64,000 bases of DNA from Anoplopoma fimbria. Lineage: Eukaryota > Chordata > Actinopteri > Perciformes > Anoplopomatidae. The translations under genes were made by a program, and so were the position numbers. The notes beneath the pieces are model-generated. The model was not told where the DNA came from. It was given only the letters and a program-made list of their open reading frames with translations, and did not search any database. Below are positions 12,801 to 19,399 of this stretch, in pieces. Every line of letters starts with the position of its first letter. Positions within the stretch are counted from its first letter, which is position 1. The stretch covers positions 3,431,448 through 3,495,447 of the forward strand of contig NC_072453.1 of the NCBI RefSeq assembly GCF_027596085.1. Direction: 5' to 3'.

Positions 12801-13742
12801 AACGCATTGTCACAAAGCTATAAACAGGGCTGTTTTTCTGAGCACATGAAAAGTTGACTTATTAAAAAAATGTAGTTCTTTCAAGACAGCAATGTTATGA
12901 TGATCTTATAGACCATGATGTATTGCTGTAGATTAAATAACCCAACAGTTTATAAAGTAGTTATTACTAACACAACTTTACACATCTACAACAATAAAAT
13001 GTAACATTTAATGCAGAAGTAATATTAATCCAGAAGCATCATATATTATAGTAAAACACTGACAGTGAGCATTAAACTGTACAATGAGTTATTTTACTTT
13101 TAATCACTTGGGTTATATTGTGCTGAGAACACTAACTTACTTTTACTTCATTAATATTTTGAATGTGAGAATTGCACTTGTTATGTAGCATTTTCTAAGA
13201 GTGGTATTGCTGTTAAAAGTTCTCTCCTCTGTCTGTAGAGGGTGCTGAAGCTGTTCAAGACTTCCCCGCTTGAGGTCCGACTGACTCTCAGTCGGCCTGC
13301 ACCAGGTACACACAAACACACACACGCATTCAATTATAAGACAATGGGCCCCTAGACACAGATACATCCCAACTCACTCACTGAAATAACCATTACTCTT
13401 ATGCTGAACAACTTCTTCCTATAAACACAATAACTCTCATAACATAACAGGTTAACATTAAATGTCACTCAGTCCGTTACACAAGTTTTTTTTGGTCTCG
13501 TTAAAGTCTCTTTGTGTCTCTTTGTGGTTGTTTTTAGTTTATTTTTCTGCTGAGCCCCTTGAGGGACATTTTGTAGGTAAAGAAAGGCAAGGGGGCCCCT
13601 GTCACTTTGGGCTGCTGGCCCTGTACGCATTGAAACTGTAAAGCAATTTATCCACTGGCTAACACCCACCTAATTTCCTCACCCTGTTTGTCTGTTTTCT
13701 GTAGGGATCCTTCCTTCCATTGATCAGTTTACTGGCACATGA
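246..13742 (+). CDS. frmpd2: FERM and PDZ domain-containing protein 2 (3' part of gene, 25 exons)
   Basis: Spliced gene on the + strand. The 25 coding exons are listed separately; all junctions keep phase and sum to 3132 nt, or 1043 residues plus TGA. Domains by in-window residue: C-terminal part of KIND 1-82, linker 83-213, FERM F1 about 214-300, F2 about 313-420, F3 about 425-520, PDZ1 about 630-718, PDZ2 about 795-883, Ser-rich linker 884-937, PDZ3 about 941-1029, tail ending QFTGT. Family knowledge: FRMPD2 is a cytoplasmic scaffold at cell junctions and basolateral membrane; FERM binds membrane lipid or protein and the PDZs bind C-terminal peptides. The only close alternative, PTPN13, has the same KIND-FERM start but five PDZs and a phosphatase domain; here the frame stops after PDZ3. 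The gene is partial at its 5' side because the first half of KIND is upstream of the window. No frameshift or premature stop was seen. Confidence 0.88.
404..583 (+). CDS. frmpd2: frmpd2 exon w2 (KIND domain, C-terminal part)
   Basis: 180 nt, phase 0 to 0, residues 23-82. The acceptor is TCATCCCAG and the donor TCA|GTAAGT. It encodes the helical end of KIND, including LLLSMCEDM and RQLVEDVYRNS, which match the layout of the PTPN13/FRMPD2 KIND fold. Confidence 0.88.
754..829 (+). CDS. frmpd2: frmpd2 exon w3 (linker)
   Basis: 76 nt, phase 0 in and 1 out, residues 83-107. The acceptor is TTTTCGCAG and the donor ACA|GTAAGA. It encodes a polar linker with no recognised domain and is supported by phase compatibility with both neighbours. 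Confidence 0.75.
1107..1205 (+). repeat. Fragment of dispersed repeat R1 (GTTAGCTTAGC family)
   Basis: Matches, from memory, the start of a very common percomorph interspersed repeat (AATAGTTCAGCATTTT ... GAGTTAGATGAGAAGATTGATACC). Related copies in this window are at 6513-6722, 10721-11095, 54406-54656, 60981-61120, 61216-61362 and 61398-61525. Confidence 0.6.
1162..1227. repeat. 19-bp perfect inverted repeat in frmpd2 intron
   Basis: Arms are 1162-1180 (GAGTTAGATGAGAAGATTG) and 1209-1227, its exact reverse complement, around a 28-nt loop. The left arm is part of a dispersed fish repeat that starts near 1107 (CTTTAAAGCAATAGTTCAGC). The right arm therefore looks like the edge of a second copy in opposite orientation. 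Confidence 0.85.
1329..1416 (+). CDS. frmpd2: frmpd2 exon w4 (linker)
   Basis: 88 nt, phase 1 in and 2 out, residues 108-136. The acceptor is TTTTTCAG; the donor AGG|GTATGA is weaker than its neighbours. Coding sequence reads SGSFSNSTWVLNKKISRTFS. This is the KIND-FERM linker, with no known fold. Confidence 0.7.
1740..1896 (+). CDS. frmpd2: frmpd2 exon w5 (linker)
   Basis: 157 nt, phase 2 in and 0 out, residues 137-189. I chose the acceptor at 1738-1739 (CATTTTTCCCAG) because it alone has a pyrimidine tract and restores phase after the preceding exon. The donor is AAG|GTGAGC. It encodes a polar Ser/Arg-containing linker (SYSSWQQLNRNP, RKSISRSLAHFES). Confidence 0.75.
2007..2078 (+). CDS. frmpd2: frmpd2 exon w6 (linker before FERM)
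   Basis: 72 nt, phase 0 to 0, residues 190-213. The acceptor is TGTTGCAG and the donor GTG|GTGAGT. It encodes a short acidic-hydrophobic stretch, LDEPPVVLELPGSIV, just before the FERM domain. Confidence 0.8.
2250..2424 (+). CDS. frmpd2: frmpd2 exon w7 (FERM F1 lobe)
   Basis: 175 nt, phase 0 in and 1 out, residues 214-271. The acceptor is TTTTCGTAG and the donor ACG|GTAAAG. It encodes the ubiquitin-like F1 lobe: RELSVVMLNGQSILVKCEV, then a helix ending VEHFYFGLAYID, the usual FERM F1 pattern. Confidence 0.88.
2690..2822 (+). CDS. frmpd2: frmpd2 exon w8 (FERM F1/F2)
   Basis: 133 nt, phase 1 in and 2 out, residues 272-315. The acceptor is TCTGGACAG and the donor CTTTT|GTAAGT. It encodes FFFLDNDTKISKFAPDSWKK and the conserved strand FVLFFRIQFFVNDISLL at the F1/F2 boundary. 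Confidence 0.88.
2907..3045 (+). CDS. frmpd2: frmpd2 exon w9 (FERM F2 lobe)
   Basis: 139 nt, phase 2 in and 0 out, residues 316-362. It encodes the central FERM lobe: KQTRHQYYLQLRRDLLEDRL, then ALYLGALALQTECGD. The acceptor is CTATCAG. The only donor that keeps phase with the next exon is GAG|GTTGTG at 3046, a very poor match to GTRAGT, so this junction is the least certain in the FERM block. Confidence 0.8.
3232..3384 (+). CDS. frmpd2: frmpd2 exon w10 (FERM F2 lobe)
   Basis: 153 nt, phase 0 to 0, residues 363-413. The acceptor is TCTGTTTAG and the donor AAG|GTGGCA. It encodes VYGRNYYRPDQYVSKRVMEK and a C-terminal helix ending DESELEFLK, as expected for the end of the acyl-CoA-binding-like F2 lobe. 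Confidence 0.88.
3493..3678 (+). CDS. frmpd2: frmpd2 exon w11 (FERM F2/F3)
   Basis: 186 nt, phase 0 to 0, residues 414-475. The acceptor is TCCCTTAAG and the donor AAC|GTGAGT. It contains QLPEYGVLFHRV, the typical entry to F3, and the strands MLGVCAKGVIVFEVKNG and QTFYWREAATIS of the PH-like F3 lobe. Confidence 0.9.
3790..3949 (+). CDS. frmpd2: frmpd2 exon w12 (FERM F3 lobe)
   Basis: 160 nt, phase 0 in and 1 out, residues 476-528. The acceptor is TTCCTGCAG and the donor TTAG|GTCAGT. It encodes the last F3 strands (RKFVVESR, KHTFIVERSK) and the closing helix KYLCNLCSAQHKFNNEM. Confidence 0.9.
4096..4264 (+). CDS. frmpd2: frmpd2 exon w13 (linker after FERM)
   Basis: 169 nt, phase 1 in and 2 out, residues 529-584. 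The acceptor is TTTCCTCCAG and the donor AGAG|GTACGT. It is a charged stretch with a likely helix, LCDDVTARIEARLKQQHLNE, between the FERM and PDZ blocks. Confidence 0.85.
4423..4523 (+). CDS. frmpd2: frmpd2 exon w14 (Ser-rich linker)
   Basis: 101 nt, phase 2 in and 1 out, residues 585-618. The acceptor is TTCTTCTGCAG and the donor ACAG|GTACAG. It encodes a Ser/Pro-rich, probably disordered linker (SNSQRSSTGLRSPACSQRSG). Confidence 0.8.
4642..4722 (+). CDS. frmpd2: frmpd2 exon w15 (start of PDZ1)
   Basis: 81 nt, phase 1 in and 1 out, residues 619-645. The acceptor is GTGTCTTACAG and the donor CTGG|GTAAGC. It encodes the first PDZ1 strand (EVICVNLKK) and the start of the carboxylate-binding loop (KLGLG). 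The loop is split by the intron. Confidence 0.87.
4792..5311. other. frmpd2 intron, nothing recognised
   Basis: Intronic sequence between the two first PDZ1 exons. I see no exon or repeat family that I can name. It ends in the acceptor CGTTCATACAG. Confidence 0.5.
5312..5419 (+). CDS. frmpd2: frmpd2 exon w16 (PDZ1 core)
   Basis: 108 nt, phase 1 in and 1 out, residues 646-681. It encodes GVVIVGEDTVGHYDLGIFVA and the signature IVPGGPADKDGRIRPG, the hallmark PDZ turn. The donor is CAG|GTAGAG. Confidence 0.92.
5839..5955 (+). CDS. frmpd2: frmpd2 exon w17 (end of PDZ1)
   Basis: 117 nt, phase 1 in and 1 out, residues 682-720. The acceptor is TTTGCCCGCAG. It encodes GRLISLNHISLEG, the helix FSKAAEVMQSS, and the last strand VQLIISQPK. 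The donor AAAG|GTGCTC is below average. Confidence 0.9.
6513..6722 (+). repeat. Dispersed repeat R1 copy in frmpd2 intron
   Basis: Contains the R1 words GTTAGCTTAGCTTAGCATAA near 6615 and, inverted, GCTAAGCTATGCTAACTGGC near 6700. It therefore holds both arms of the palindromic family in one short, diverged copy. Confidence 0.6.
6788..6878 (+). repeat. Poly-C(15) followed by (CA)34 microsatellite
   Basis: A run of 15 C at 6788-6802 is followed by an 8-nt spacer and an uninterrupted (CA)34 at 6811-6878. It lies in the intron after PDZ1, about 140 bp upstream of the next exon. Confidence 0.97.
7017..7198 (+). CDS. frmpd2: frmpd2 exon w18 (PDZ1-PDZ2 linker)
   Basis: 182 nt, phase 1 in and 0 out, residues 721-781. 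The acceptor is GTTATCCACAG and the donor CAG|GTAGAA. It encodes a polar linker with acidic patches (VDDGLDEIVSVVMTPK). No domain was recognised. Confidence 0.85.
7510..7608 (+). CDS. frmpd2: frmpd2 exon w19 (start of PDZ2)
   Basis: 99 nt, phase 0 to 0, residues 782-814. The acceptor is GGTTTCAG and the donor GCT|GTAAGT. It encodes EEITVELRKISGSLGLSIA, the first strand and carboxylate-binding loop of PDZ2. Confidence 0.92.
7952..8045 (+). CDS. frmpd2: frmpd2 exon w20 (PDZ2 core)
   Basis: 94 nt, phase 0 in and 1 out, residues 815-845. It encodes GGVNTNLPNGGIYIRS and LVPGGAAERDGRVHSG, a classical PDZ core. The donor is TCAG|GTAAAG. Confidence 0.92.
8678..8763 (+). CDS. frmpd2: frmpd2 exon w21 (PDZ2)
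   Basis: 86 nt, phase 1 in and 0 out, residues 846-874. The acceptor is ATGTTACAG and the donor GAG|GTAAGG. It encodes GDRMLEVDGISFQRFTYQQA, the usual GD-LL-VNG stretch and PDZ helix 2. Confidence 0.93.
8905..9200 (+). repeat. Dispersed repeat R2 copy in frmpd2 intron
   Basis: Carries the words TCCTCTAGCGCCACCATGA (near 8940), GGCGATCCCTTAA and AGCATGCTAACATTA. I recognise this as a common percomorph repeat. Other copies are at 43560-43825 and, cut short, at 30545-30638. Confidence 0.65.
9624..9813 (+). CDS. frmpd2: frmpd2 exon w22 (end of PDZ2 and Ser-rich linker)
   Basis: 190 nt, phase 0 in and 1 out, residues 875-937. The acceptor is CTCTTTTCTAG and the donor GACG|GTAGGG. LVTLVVERV is the last PDZ2 strand. 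It is followed by a Ser/Asn-rich, probably disordered linker (SSETISSVSNQSISPATSPL). Confidence 0.9.
9814..11751. other. frmpd2 intron with an R1 repeat and pyrimidine-rich 3' end
   Basis: Intron of 1938 bp. It contains an R1 copy at 10721-11095 and a strikingly C/T-rich segment at about 11617-11750 before the PDZ3 acceptor. No extra exon was seen. Confidence 0.6.
10721..11095 (+). repeat. Dispersed repeat R1, long copy
   Basis: Begins ATTAAAGGAATAGTAAAACA and runs through GTTAGCTTAGTTTAGCACAA and CACCTCTAAAGCTCACTTAT. It is the most complete single-arm copy of the R1 family here. Confidence 0.65.
11752..11966 (+). CDS. frmpd2: frmpd2 exon w23 (PDZ3)
   Basis: 215 nt, phase 1 in and 0 out, residues 938-1009. 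The acceptor is AACCCTCAG and the donor CCA|GTATGT. It encodes most of PDZ3: HEVTLTKSANGLGFSFLM with a GLGF loop, then IKQLFPGQPAQLSGRIQEG and DVLLAINGQSLKELSY. Confidence 0.94.
12308..12344. repeat. 16-bp perfect hairpin in frmpd2 intron
   Basis: Arms AATATATCATGTCTAC (12308-12323) and GTAGACATGATATATT (12329-12344) are exact reverse complements around a 5-nt TTTTA loop. It lies in the intron between the two PDZ3 exons. Confidence 0.95.
12462..13219 (+). repeat. Dispersed repeat R3 (ACTCAAGTACTG family), near full length
   Basis: The left part reads TTTACTCAAGTACTG ... TATACTTCTAC ... TTTTTACTCCACTACATTTT. The right part reads TTACTTTTACTTCATTAATA ... TTTTGAATGTGAGAATTGCA ... GTGGTATTGCTGTTAAAAG. 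I recognise both ends, in this order, as an abundant percomorph repeat of about 0.7 kb. Its right edge is about 20 nt from the next frmpd2 exon. Confidence 0.7.
13239..13305 (+). CDS. frmpd2: frmpd2 exon w24 (end of PDZ3)
   Basis: 67 nt, phase 0 in and 1 out, residues 1010-1031. The acceptor is CCTCTGTCTGTAG and the donor CCAG|GTACAC. It encodes RVLKLFKTSPLEVRLTLSRP, the second helix and last strand of PDZ3. Confidence 0.92.
13705..13742 (+). CDS. frmpd2: frmpd2 terminal coding exon w25
   Basis: 38 nt, phase 1 in, residues 1032-1043 and the stop TGA at 13740-13742. The acceptor is TTTTCTGTAG. It encodes GILPSIDQFTGT. Ending 12 residues after PDZ3 is short and may differ from mammalian FRMPD2 at the C-terminus. 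Confidence 0.8.
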
Positions 13743-14786
13743 GTGATGTCACAGTGTCATACAGCACCAGCATCAAGGGATGTTGAGAAGCAACACTGTG
13801 CTTCCTGTTCAGTAAGGAGGTGGTGATGGAGATCCAGGAAAGACTGAACGATATGTGTGTTTGGATCAGTGCATTAAACTGATCTTACCAATGGACTCCG
13901 ACACTGCTGAAAGGTCAGAATTGTTCCAAAGTGTGACATGACGTGATGTGATTCGACACAACACGTTGTAACTCTCTTGATGACCAGACAGTGGAGTTTT
14001 ATTTATTAAGGGTTGTCATATCGGATTGTGTTTTCACCTCTTGTGATTGTCACAAACACTCCTCACCTCTTTTTAATGGAAGGACATTAGTCAAGAGGGA
14101 GAAACTGATGTTTCCAATCACCTCAAACACTGAAGCCAGGCACTAATATCTACTAAAGAAATCATGAAACAACATAGCACACATTGATATTTTACACGAC
14201 ATGCTGTGACATGACTTAATGTTACCCAATGTTGCATGATGGAACATGACACGGTGCTTCACCGCAAGATGTTGGATCTGAATCAGTGCTCACTGTTTGC
14301 TTTGTTTTGAGCTTCTACCTTATTTTGAGGTTTTGTTTTCTCTGTTTTCTAGGCATGCTGAAGAAACATTGACGTAGCAGGAGAGCAGAGAGATTGGAGG
14401 CTAAATGTGAATGGATTTGTGAAAGCAATACTAAAACAAAAATGTGAGTAACTGGATAATTAGGGAGCCTAATGGCATTATGAAACATGTTTAATATGTG
14501 CATGTTTATTTCCAGTTAAGTTGGTATTTGTGTCATAATGGCAAAATTGTTACCTATTGTGGAACAGCTAAAGAAGAGATTTTGAGTACTTTGCCAGGAC
14601 TTTACTTGTCTGTCCATTTTCTAAATTTGTTTGTCAGCTATATCCAAACATAACCATTTTTGATCTTATACCCGTGCATCATTTCAGGTCAAATAACCTC
14701 TGCTTATAACTGTGGTTTGAGCCATCCTTTCATGTAAACTGCTGCTGTACAGCAACCTTATCTGTTATTACCAGTTCATCTCTGAG

Positions 14787-14802
14787 CCAGAAGGTGGCAG
14801 CA
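14787..14802 (+). promoter_or_regulatory. CTCF-like motif
   Basis: CCAGAAGGTGGCAGCA fits the CTCF core except for one pyrimidine position. A second close match on the same strand is at 27399-27414. This is a sequence match only, with no evidence of occupancy. Confidence 0.25.
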
Positions 14803-14980
14803 TAGGGCCAAAAGTAACAACATTAGCATTCTTTGTATGGCAAACAGCAATCCCCAGTGCATTATATAACATTGAATTTATTGTAAACTTATTGATAACA
14901 TATGATAAATTCAACAAAAGTAAGTAAACAATATTTACCCGGAATTTCAATGGATTTTTATTTAGACTCTCAAACTTATA

Positions 14981-15138
14981 AATAAAAAACTAATAAAACT
15001 GTCAAACTGTGTGGTGAAAGTAGAATAATGTATGATTGTTTACCCCTGTGTTGGGTACATGTCTGCAATGTTTGTTTATTTCAATGCTTCACCATTAATG
15101 TTTGGAATAAAAAAGGATAATAGAGCCACAAAAATAAA
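14981..15138 (+). promoter_or_regulatory. Cluster of candidate polyadenylation signals
   Basis: AATAAA occurs at 14981, 14992, 15106 and 15133 on the + strand, 1.2-1.4 kb downstream of the frmpd2 stop. In an AT-rich region some of these will be chance matches. Confidence 0.35.
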
Positions 15139-15618
15139 CACCTCTAATGCCAAAATATAAAGACTAGAGCCTCACTTCTCAATTTAACAGCATTTCTTGG
15201 AAACAATGGTAATAGTGTGATTTTTTTCTTTCTCCTTCATAGGAAATCCAGAAGGGGCCTTTTATTGACACTAAAGAAGAAGAAGACAACTAAAGCCAAT
15301 TGTAAAATAATTGTTGGTATAAATGTCGAGGACACAAAAAGTCCACAGACATGGAAAATATGATGCTTCTTGAATTGACAAAATTGTGAATGCCATTTCT
15401 CTACCATTAAAAGGAATTAACTTTTCTGTGTGTTGGCAACTTCTTCTGCTTTTGAGTCTCCCCCAGTTATTTTAGGCTCACATTATTATGTGTTCATATA
15501 TACCACGAATACAAACCCTCATTTTCCCACAAAACAAAAGCGATTAAACTGAGTCTGACCTGAATATGGATGATCCACCAACAAACACTCATTTAGTATC
15601 TAGACGACCCGGGCAGTA

Positions 15619-15640
15619 CACACACACACACACACACACA

Positions 15641-15670
<30 letters not shown>
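15619..15670 (+). repeat. (CA)n microsatellite, interrupted
   Basis: About 52 nt of CA repeats with one CACCCA interruption near 15641-15646. Confidence 0.95.
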
Positions 15671-15675
<5 letters not shown>

Positions 15676-15843
15676 CTCCCTGGGTGAGGAGCCAGTAATG
15701 GCCCCTCGTAAATAAGGGTTCCTATATTTCGGTGAAACTCAGTAGTGCATCTGGATCCCATCAGAGCTCGTGTTCCCTTTGCAAATGATCCCAAATGTTT
15801 CTAATTATGCCAGTGGAGTCGGCACGAGGCTGTGTGAGCTCTC

Positions 15844-15868
15844 TGTGTGTGTGTGTGTGTGTGTGTGT
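15844..15868 (+). repeat. (TG)12 microsatellite
   Basis: A short uninterrupted TG tract. Confidence 0.95.
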
Positions 15869-16632
15869 TTTGGTGTGCGTGTAATCGCCCTGACGGACAC
15901 GCACACCCATACACTGGCCTCTGTTTATTCATGAACAGGGTAACAGAGATAGACAGCGCGGCCTTGACCTCCGCAGCCTCTGCTTAGGTCACTGCACGTG
16001 GAGATGACTGATGAGTGAAAGATGGGGGAGGAGATGGATTTCCTTGTCTGCTGACATCGCTGTCTTCCTGCTGTGCTCAAGTGATTTCCAACCAAAGGGT
16101 GGCTGAGGTTGCAGGATGTGTAGTGCAAAGATTGTTTTTCATGCAACCATATGTTGAGTATCTACAGTGAGAGAAAGGTATTGGTCTAATCACAGTGAAA
16201 AATACCTTCCTAACGTTTGTATTCATGCAACTTACATCTTGTAAGCCAACCGTTCAGTATGCAAGACCTGCATCATGTTTAATACATGTACATTGTTTGA
16301 GTCTAAGGGTGTGGATGACCCGTTTCACCGTGCATTTAGCATACAAACCGTGCTTATGTGATTGTTTGCACTCGCATTGTGTTGTTACAACCTCATAGGT
16401 GCGTGACTGCACACACCAGGGAACATTTTATTAAGTGCTAACAGAGCATTATGAACTTTTTCTCTGGTACCTCACCATAGATTAATATGCTGGAGCTGAG
16501 CCACTGTTAACTATGCCAAGTGTTGTGTTATGCTGTTAACAAAAAGCATGATTTTTTGAGAGGAGAGGAGAGCACCACCATTTGCTGGTTGACTGTTGTT
16601 GTTAGCTCCGCCAGAAGGATCATGCGGTCAGT

Positions 16633-16732
<100 letters not shown>

Positions 16733-16963
16733 TGAGTGCTAACCTCTTTGTCCGTCCACACCTAATCTCGCATCTGCTACAGCAAACTGCCTGACATTTT
16801 GGGGTGACTTGCACTTTCTTAAGCTTATATTGCCTGTTCTATACTGCCATTGACTGCATGCTGACTCATCAATCTCTACAATTAAAAGGCAGCAGGTTAT
16901 TGCCATGTCGAGGCATTCACATATACCAGTAATACAATTTGCATTATTGTTATACTCATTAAA

Positions 16964-17522
16964 GCTTCATTAAGCAACATTATTTGTACTGACCAATTGT
17001 AATGTGAAAGGGGTCGCTTGCAGTAAAGAGAATTATCATCAAACTCCACAATTCCCCTCAGCTTACAAGGGGCATCTTTCTGCTCATTGTTTTGGTTTTA
17101 AGACCAGCAACTTTATATATTTGGTTCAGCATTGAACTTGGATGGCTACGAAAGTTACAGTTCTTTGTAAGGGCAACAGTACACATAAAATGGCCGCTGC
17201 TCTGTCCATCATGCTGTGCTGATTTGAATGGCTATGTCTGTTTGTCCAACTCCAGTCAGATTCGGTAGCTGGGTAAAGTGGAGCATTAGCACCTCAAGAG
17301 CACAGTCGTTTTCTCATATGTTGGTGGAGAGTAAAACAGTTCAACAAGGAAAGTGAATATTGAACTTTAACCTTTTGTGTGGCCAGAAACATGACTCCAA
17401 ATGCATACTGTATGTTTAAATAGGCAACCGATTGCGAACATTTTAGCTATATGAACTATATAGGATGATCATCTGCCAGATGTGGCAAAAAAAAATAAAA
17501 ATTAACACTGCTTTAAAGATAA
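16964..17522 (+). repeat. Dispersed repeat R6, near full length
   Basis: Starts TTAAAGCTTCATTAAGCAAC and ends TTAACACTGCTTTAAAG, so the tips are short imperfect inverted repeats. Internal words GGGGTCGCTTGCAGT, CATAAAATGGCCGC and GTTGGTGGAGAGTAAAAC match my memory of a MITE-like percomorph repeat. Related partial copies are at 41925-42085 and 56094-56300. Confidence 0.6.
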
Positions 17523-19196
17523 ACCTAACCAATTATGTGTTACTCAAGATCATTTCTCAGTCCAAAACAATGTAACAAGCTTTGACTCCAGTGTGCCCTT
17601 AAACTCAGACAGTTATGGAGTGACACAGACAAACTTTGAGCACACATTCTGGGTGTGACAATTTCCTAGCCACATGCTGTGTTCAGTGGTACTGTGCATT
17701 GTAAGCATTTACAAAAAACAGTGTTATACAGTAACTGGAACTCAAACGTCTGACCTCGTCCTTACCTCGATGTTAGCAAGGAGACTGTGACATGTGAGAA
17801 TCTGGCTCATATGAGAAACATATGAGAAATGTTGGCCATTGTTTCATACTGCCTCTCCAACACACGGATACGGATAAACATCTCTGCTCCTGAGTCACAT
17901 GCTAGAGCTCCATGACCCCCAAAGTAACACGAAAACGCCACACAGACAAATGGGCACAGCGATGCAGTTTGGCAGGCCTCAATGCATTGTGAACGATTCA
18001 CATTTTCCACTGCAGCCACCGTGACGCACGGCCCTGTCCAGAGGCAGAATTGGATGCTGGGTGATTGCATGCGTTGGGCTGTTTTGCCTCCATCTTTTGA
18101 TGTCACCTCTCGCTCAGCAATTTCCCCAATTAAATTGATTGTGCTAATGTCTTAAGTGGACAGCCACGATTAAAGGTAAGCAATGTTGTTTTTAAAAAGG
18201 GCCTCAAATCCATCACTATGGCTGCGACGCCAAGCATATCCAGCGGCACAAACTCTGGGCTAGGAAAAAGTTTGAAATGTGAAGGGGAAATCATCAAATT
18301 TGACTTATTACTGGCGAATGGGAAAGGATATCCTAATTATAATTATGTCCTGACCAAGATGGTCGATATTTAAAAATGAAAACAATGATAATTGCGCATT
18401 TTAATGGTGCAGTCAGCCAAAGAATTCCACCTTTCTGGGGGAGACAAGACGGCGAAGGAGTCTGAAAAGGTAATTGAGGGGATGCCAGTGAAAAGGAGTC
18501 AAAAGCGAGCCCAATACATCTAATAGATGAATAGACTGAAGGAGTAAGTGTGTGTGCACACGATCACACTCTTTTAGGAAAAGAGAGAAAATCAAAGGAA
18601 ATGGCAGAGTTATACAGCTAGCCCATGATGTGTCAACATTGTTCAGTGTGGGAGGTCGCCCCAGGGGAAAGCTGCCTAACACACAAGGGAGAAATTCAAC
18701 AGCTCTTTCAACGGAAATCCTCATCATACATCTCCGCCGCTTCAGGAAAGCAAAACACAGCCTGACGAGAGGACCACGGAGCCCCGAGCTGAAGCCTGGG
18801 CTGCGGTTGTCTCAGTTTGTGAGGTGGAAAGGAAACGTGAAAGATTTACTCACTTTGACGACAGGAATCCAATACTTCATGTGTCAAAGCTCAGCAGAAC
18901 GAGATACAGTATTTAAGTATTATTAAATGGTTAATTTGGCATGTTTTTACTTCCCCCATAATATGTCTGCCTGGGGCTGATAAGGCTTCTGGCTGATGCC
19001 AAAGATTCAGTGATTACTTCACACGATGAGATTTAAAGCTTTCCTGGTCTGTCTGAAGTAAATACTCATTTCCACCAAAAACAAAGGGTATGTGTGACCC
19101 CTGTAGAGGAATGGAGCAGGTTGCACAAGCTAGCGTGTTTGCAAGCTCTAATTTTGAATAGTTATAACTTGAATCTTTACTCTTTACTCACTAATA
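17523..19196. other. Intergenic with candidate conserved non-coding sequence
   Basis: No exon was recognised. The segment at about 17980-18420 contains CAATTAAATTGATTG and CTAATTATAATTATG, homeodomain-type words in mixed-composition DNA, which is suggestive of an enhancer. Conservation cannot be tested here. Confidence 0.35.
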
Positions 19197-19198
19197 TA

Positions 19199-19390
19199 CA
19201 GTGGGGGAAATAATTATTTTTTGTAAGTTTGCCCACTGACAAAGAAATGAACGATCTATAATTGTTATGGTAGGCTTATTTTATCATTGAGAGACAGAAT
19301 ATCAAAAAAAAATCCAGAAAATCACATCATATAAAAGTTATAAATTGATTTGCATTTGATCGAGTGAAATAAGTATTTGATCCCCTAACA
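19199..19390 (+). repeat. Left terminal inverted repeat of the Tc1 element
   Basis: Pairs with 20604-20806. Compared with the right arm it lacks 14 bp (present at 20772-20785 as ATCGGCAAGGGATC) just inside the outer tip, where the outer transposase-binding direct repeat is expected in this family. Confidence 0.9.
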
Positions 19391-19399
19391 AAACATGAC

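Larger units (their letters stand above)
13743..15430 (+). other. frmpd2: Probable 3' UTR and flank of frmpd2
   Basis: No open coding continuation follows the stop. The stretch is AT-rich. It contains ATTAAA at 13873-13878 and 15406-15411 and a cluster of AATAAA hexamers between 14981 and 15138, so the transcript probably ends somewhere here. The exact cleavage site cannot be set from sequence alone. Confidence 0.5.

Noticed and set aside
246..13742. Calling the gene ptpn13
   Set aside because: KIND-FERM is shared, but the gene has only three PDZ domains, then a stop, and no phosphatase exon appears in the following 50 kb.
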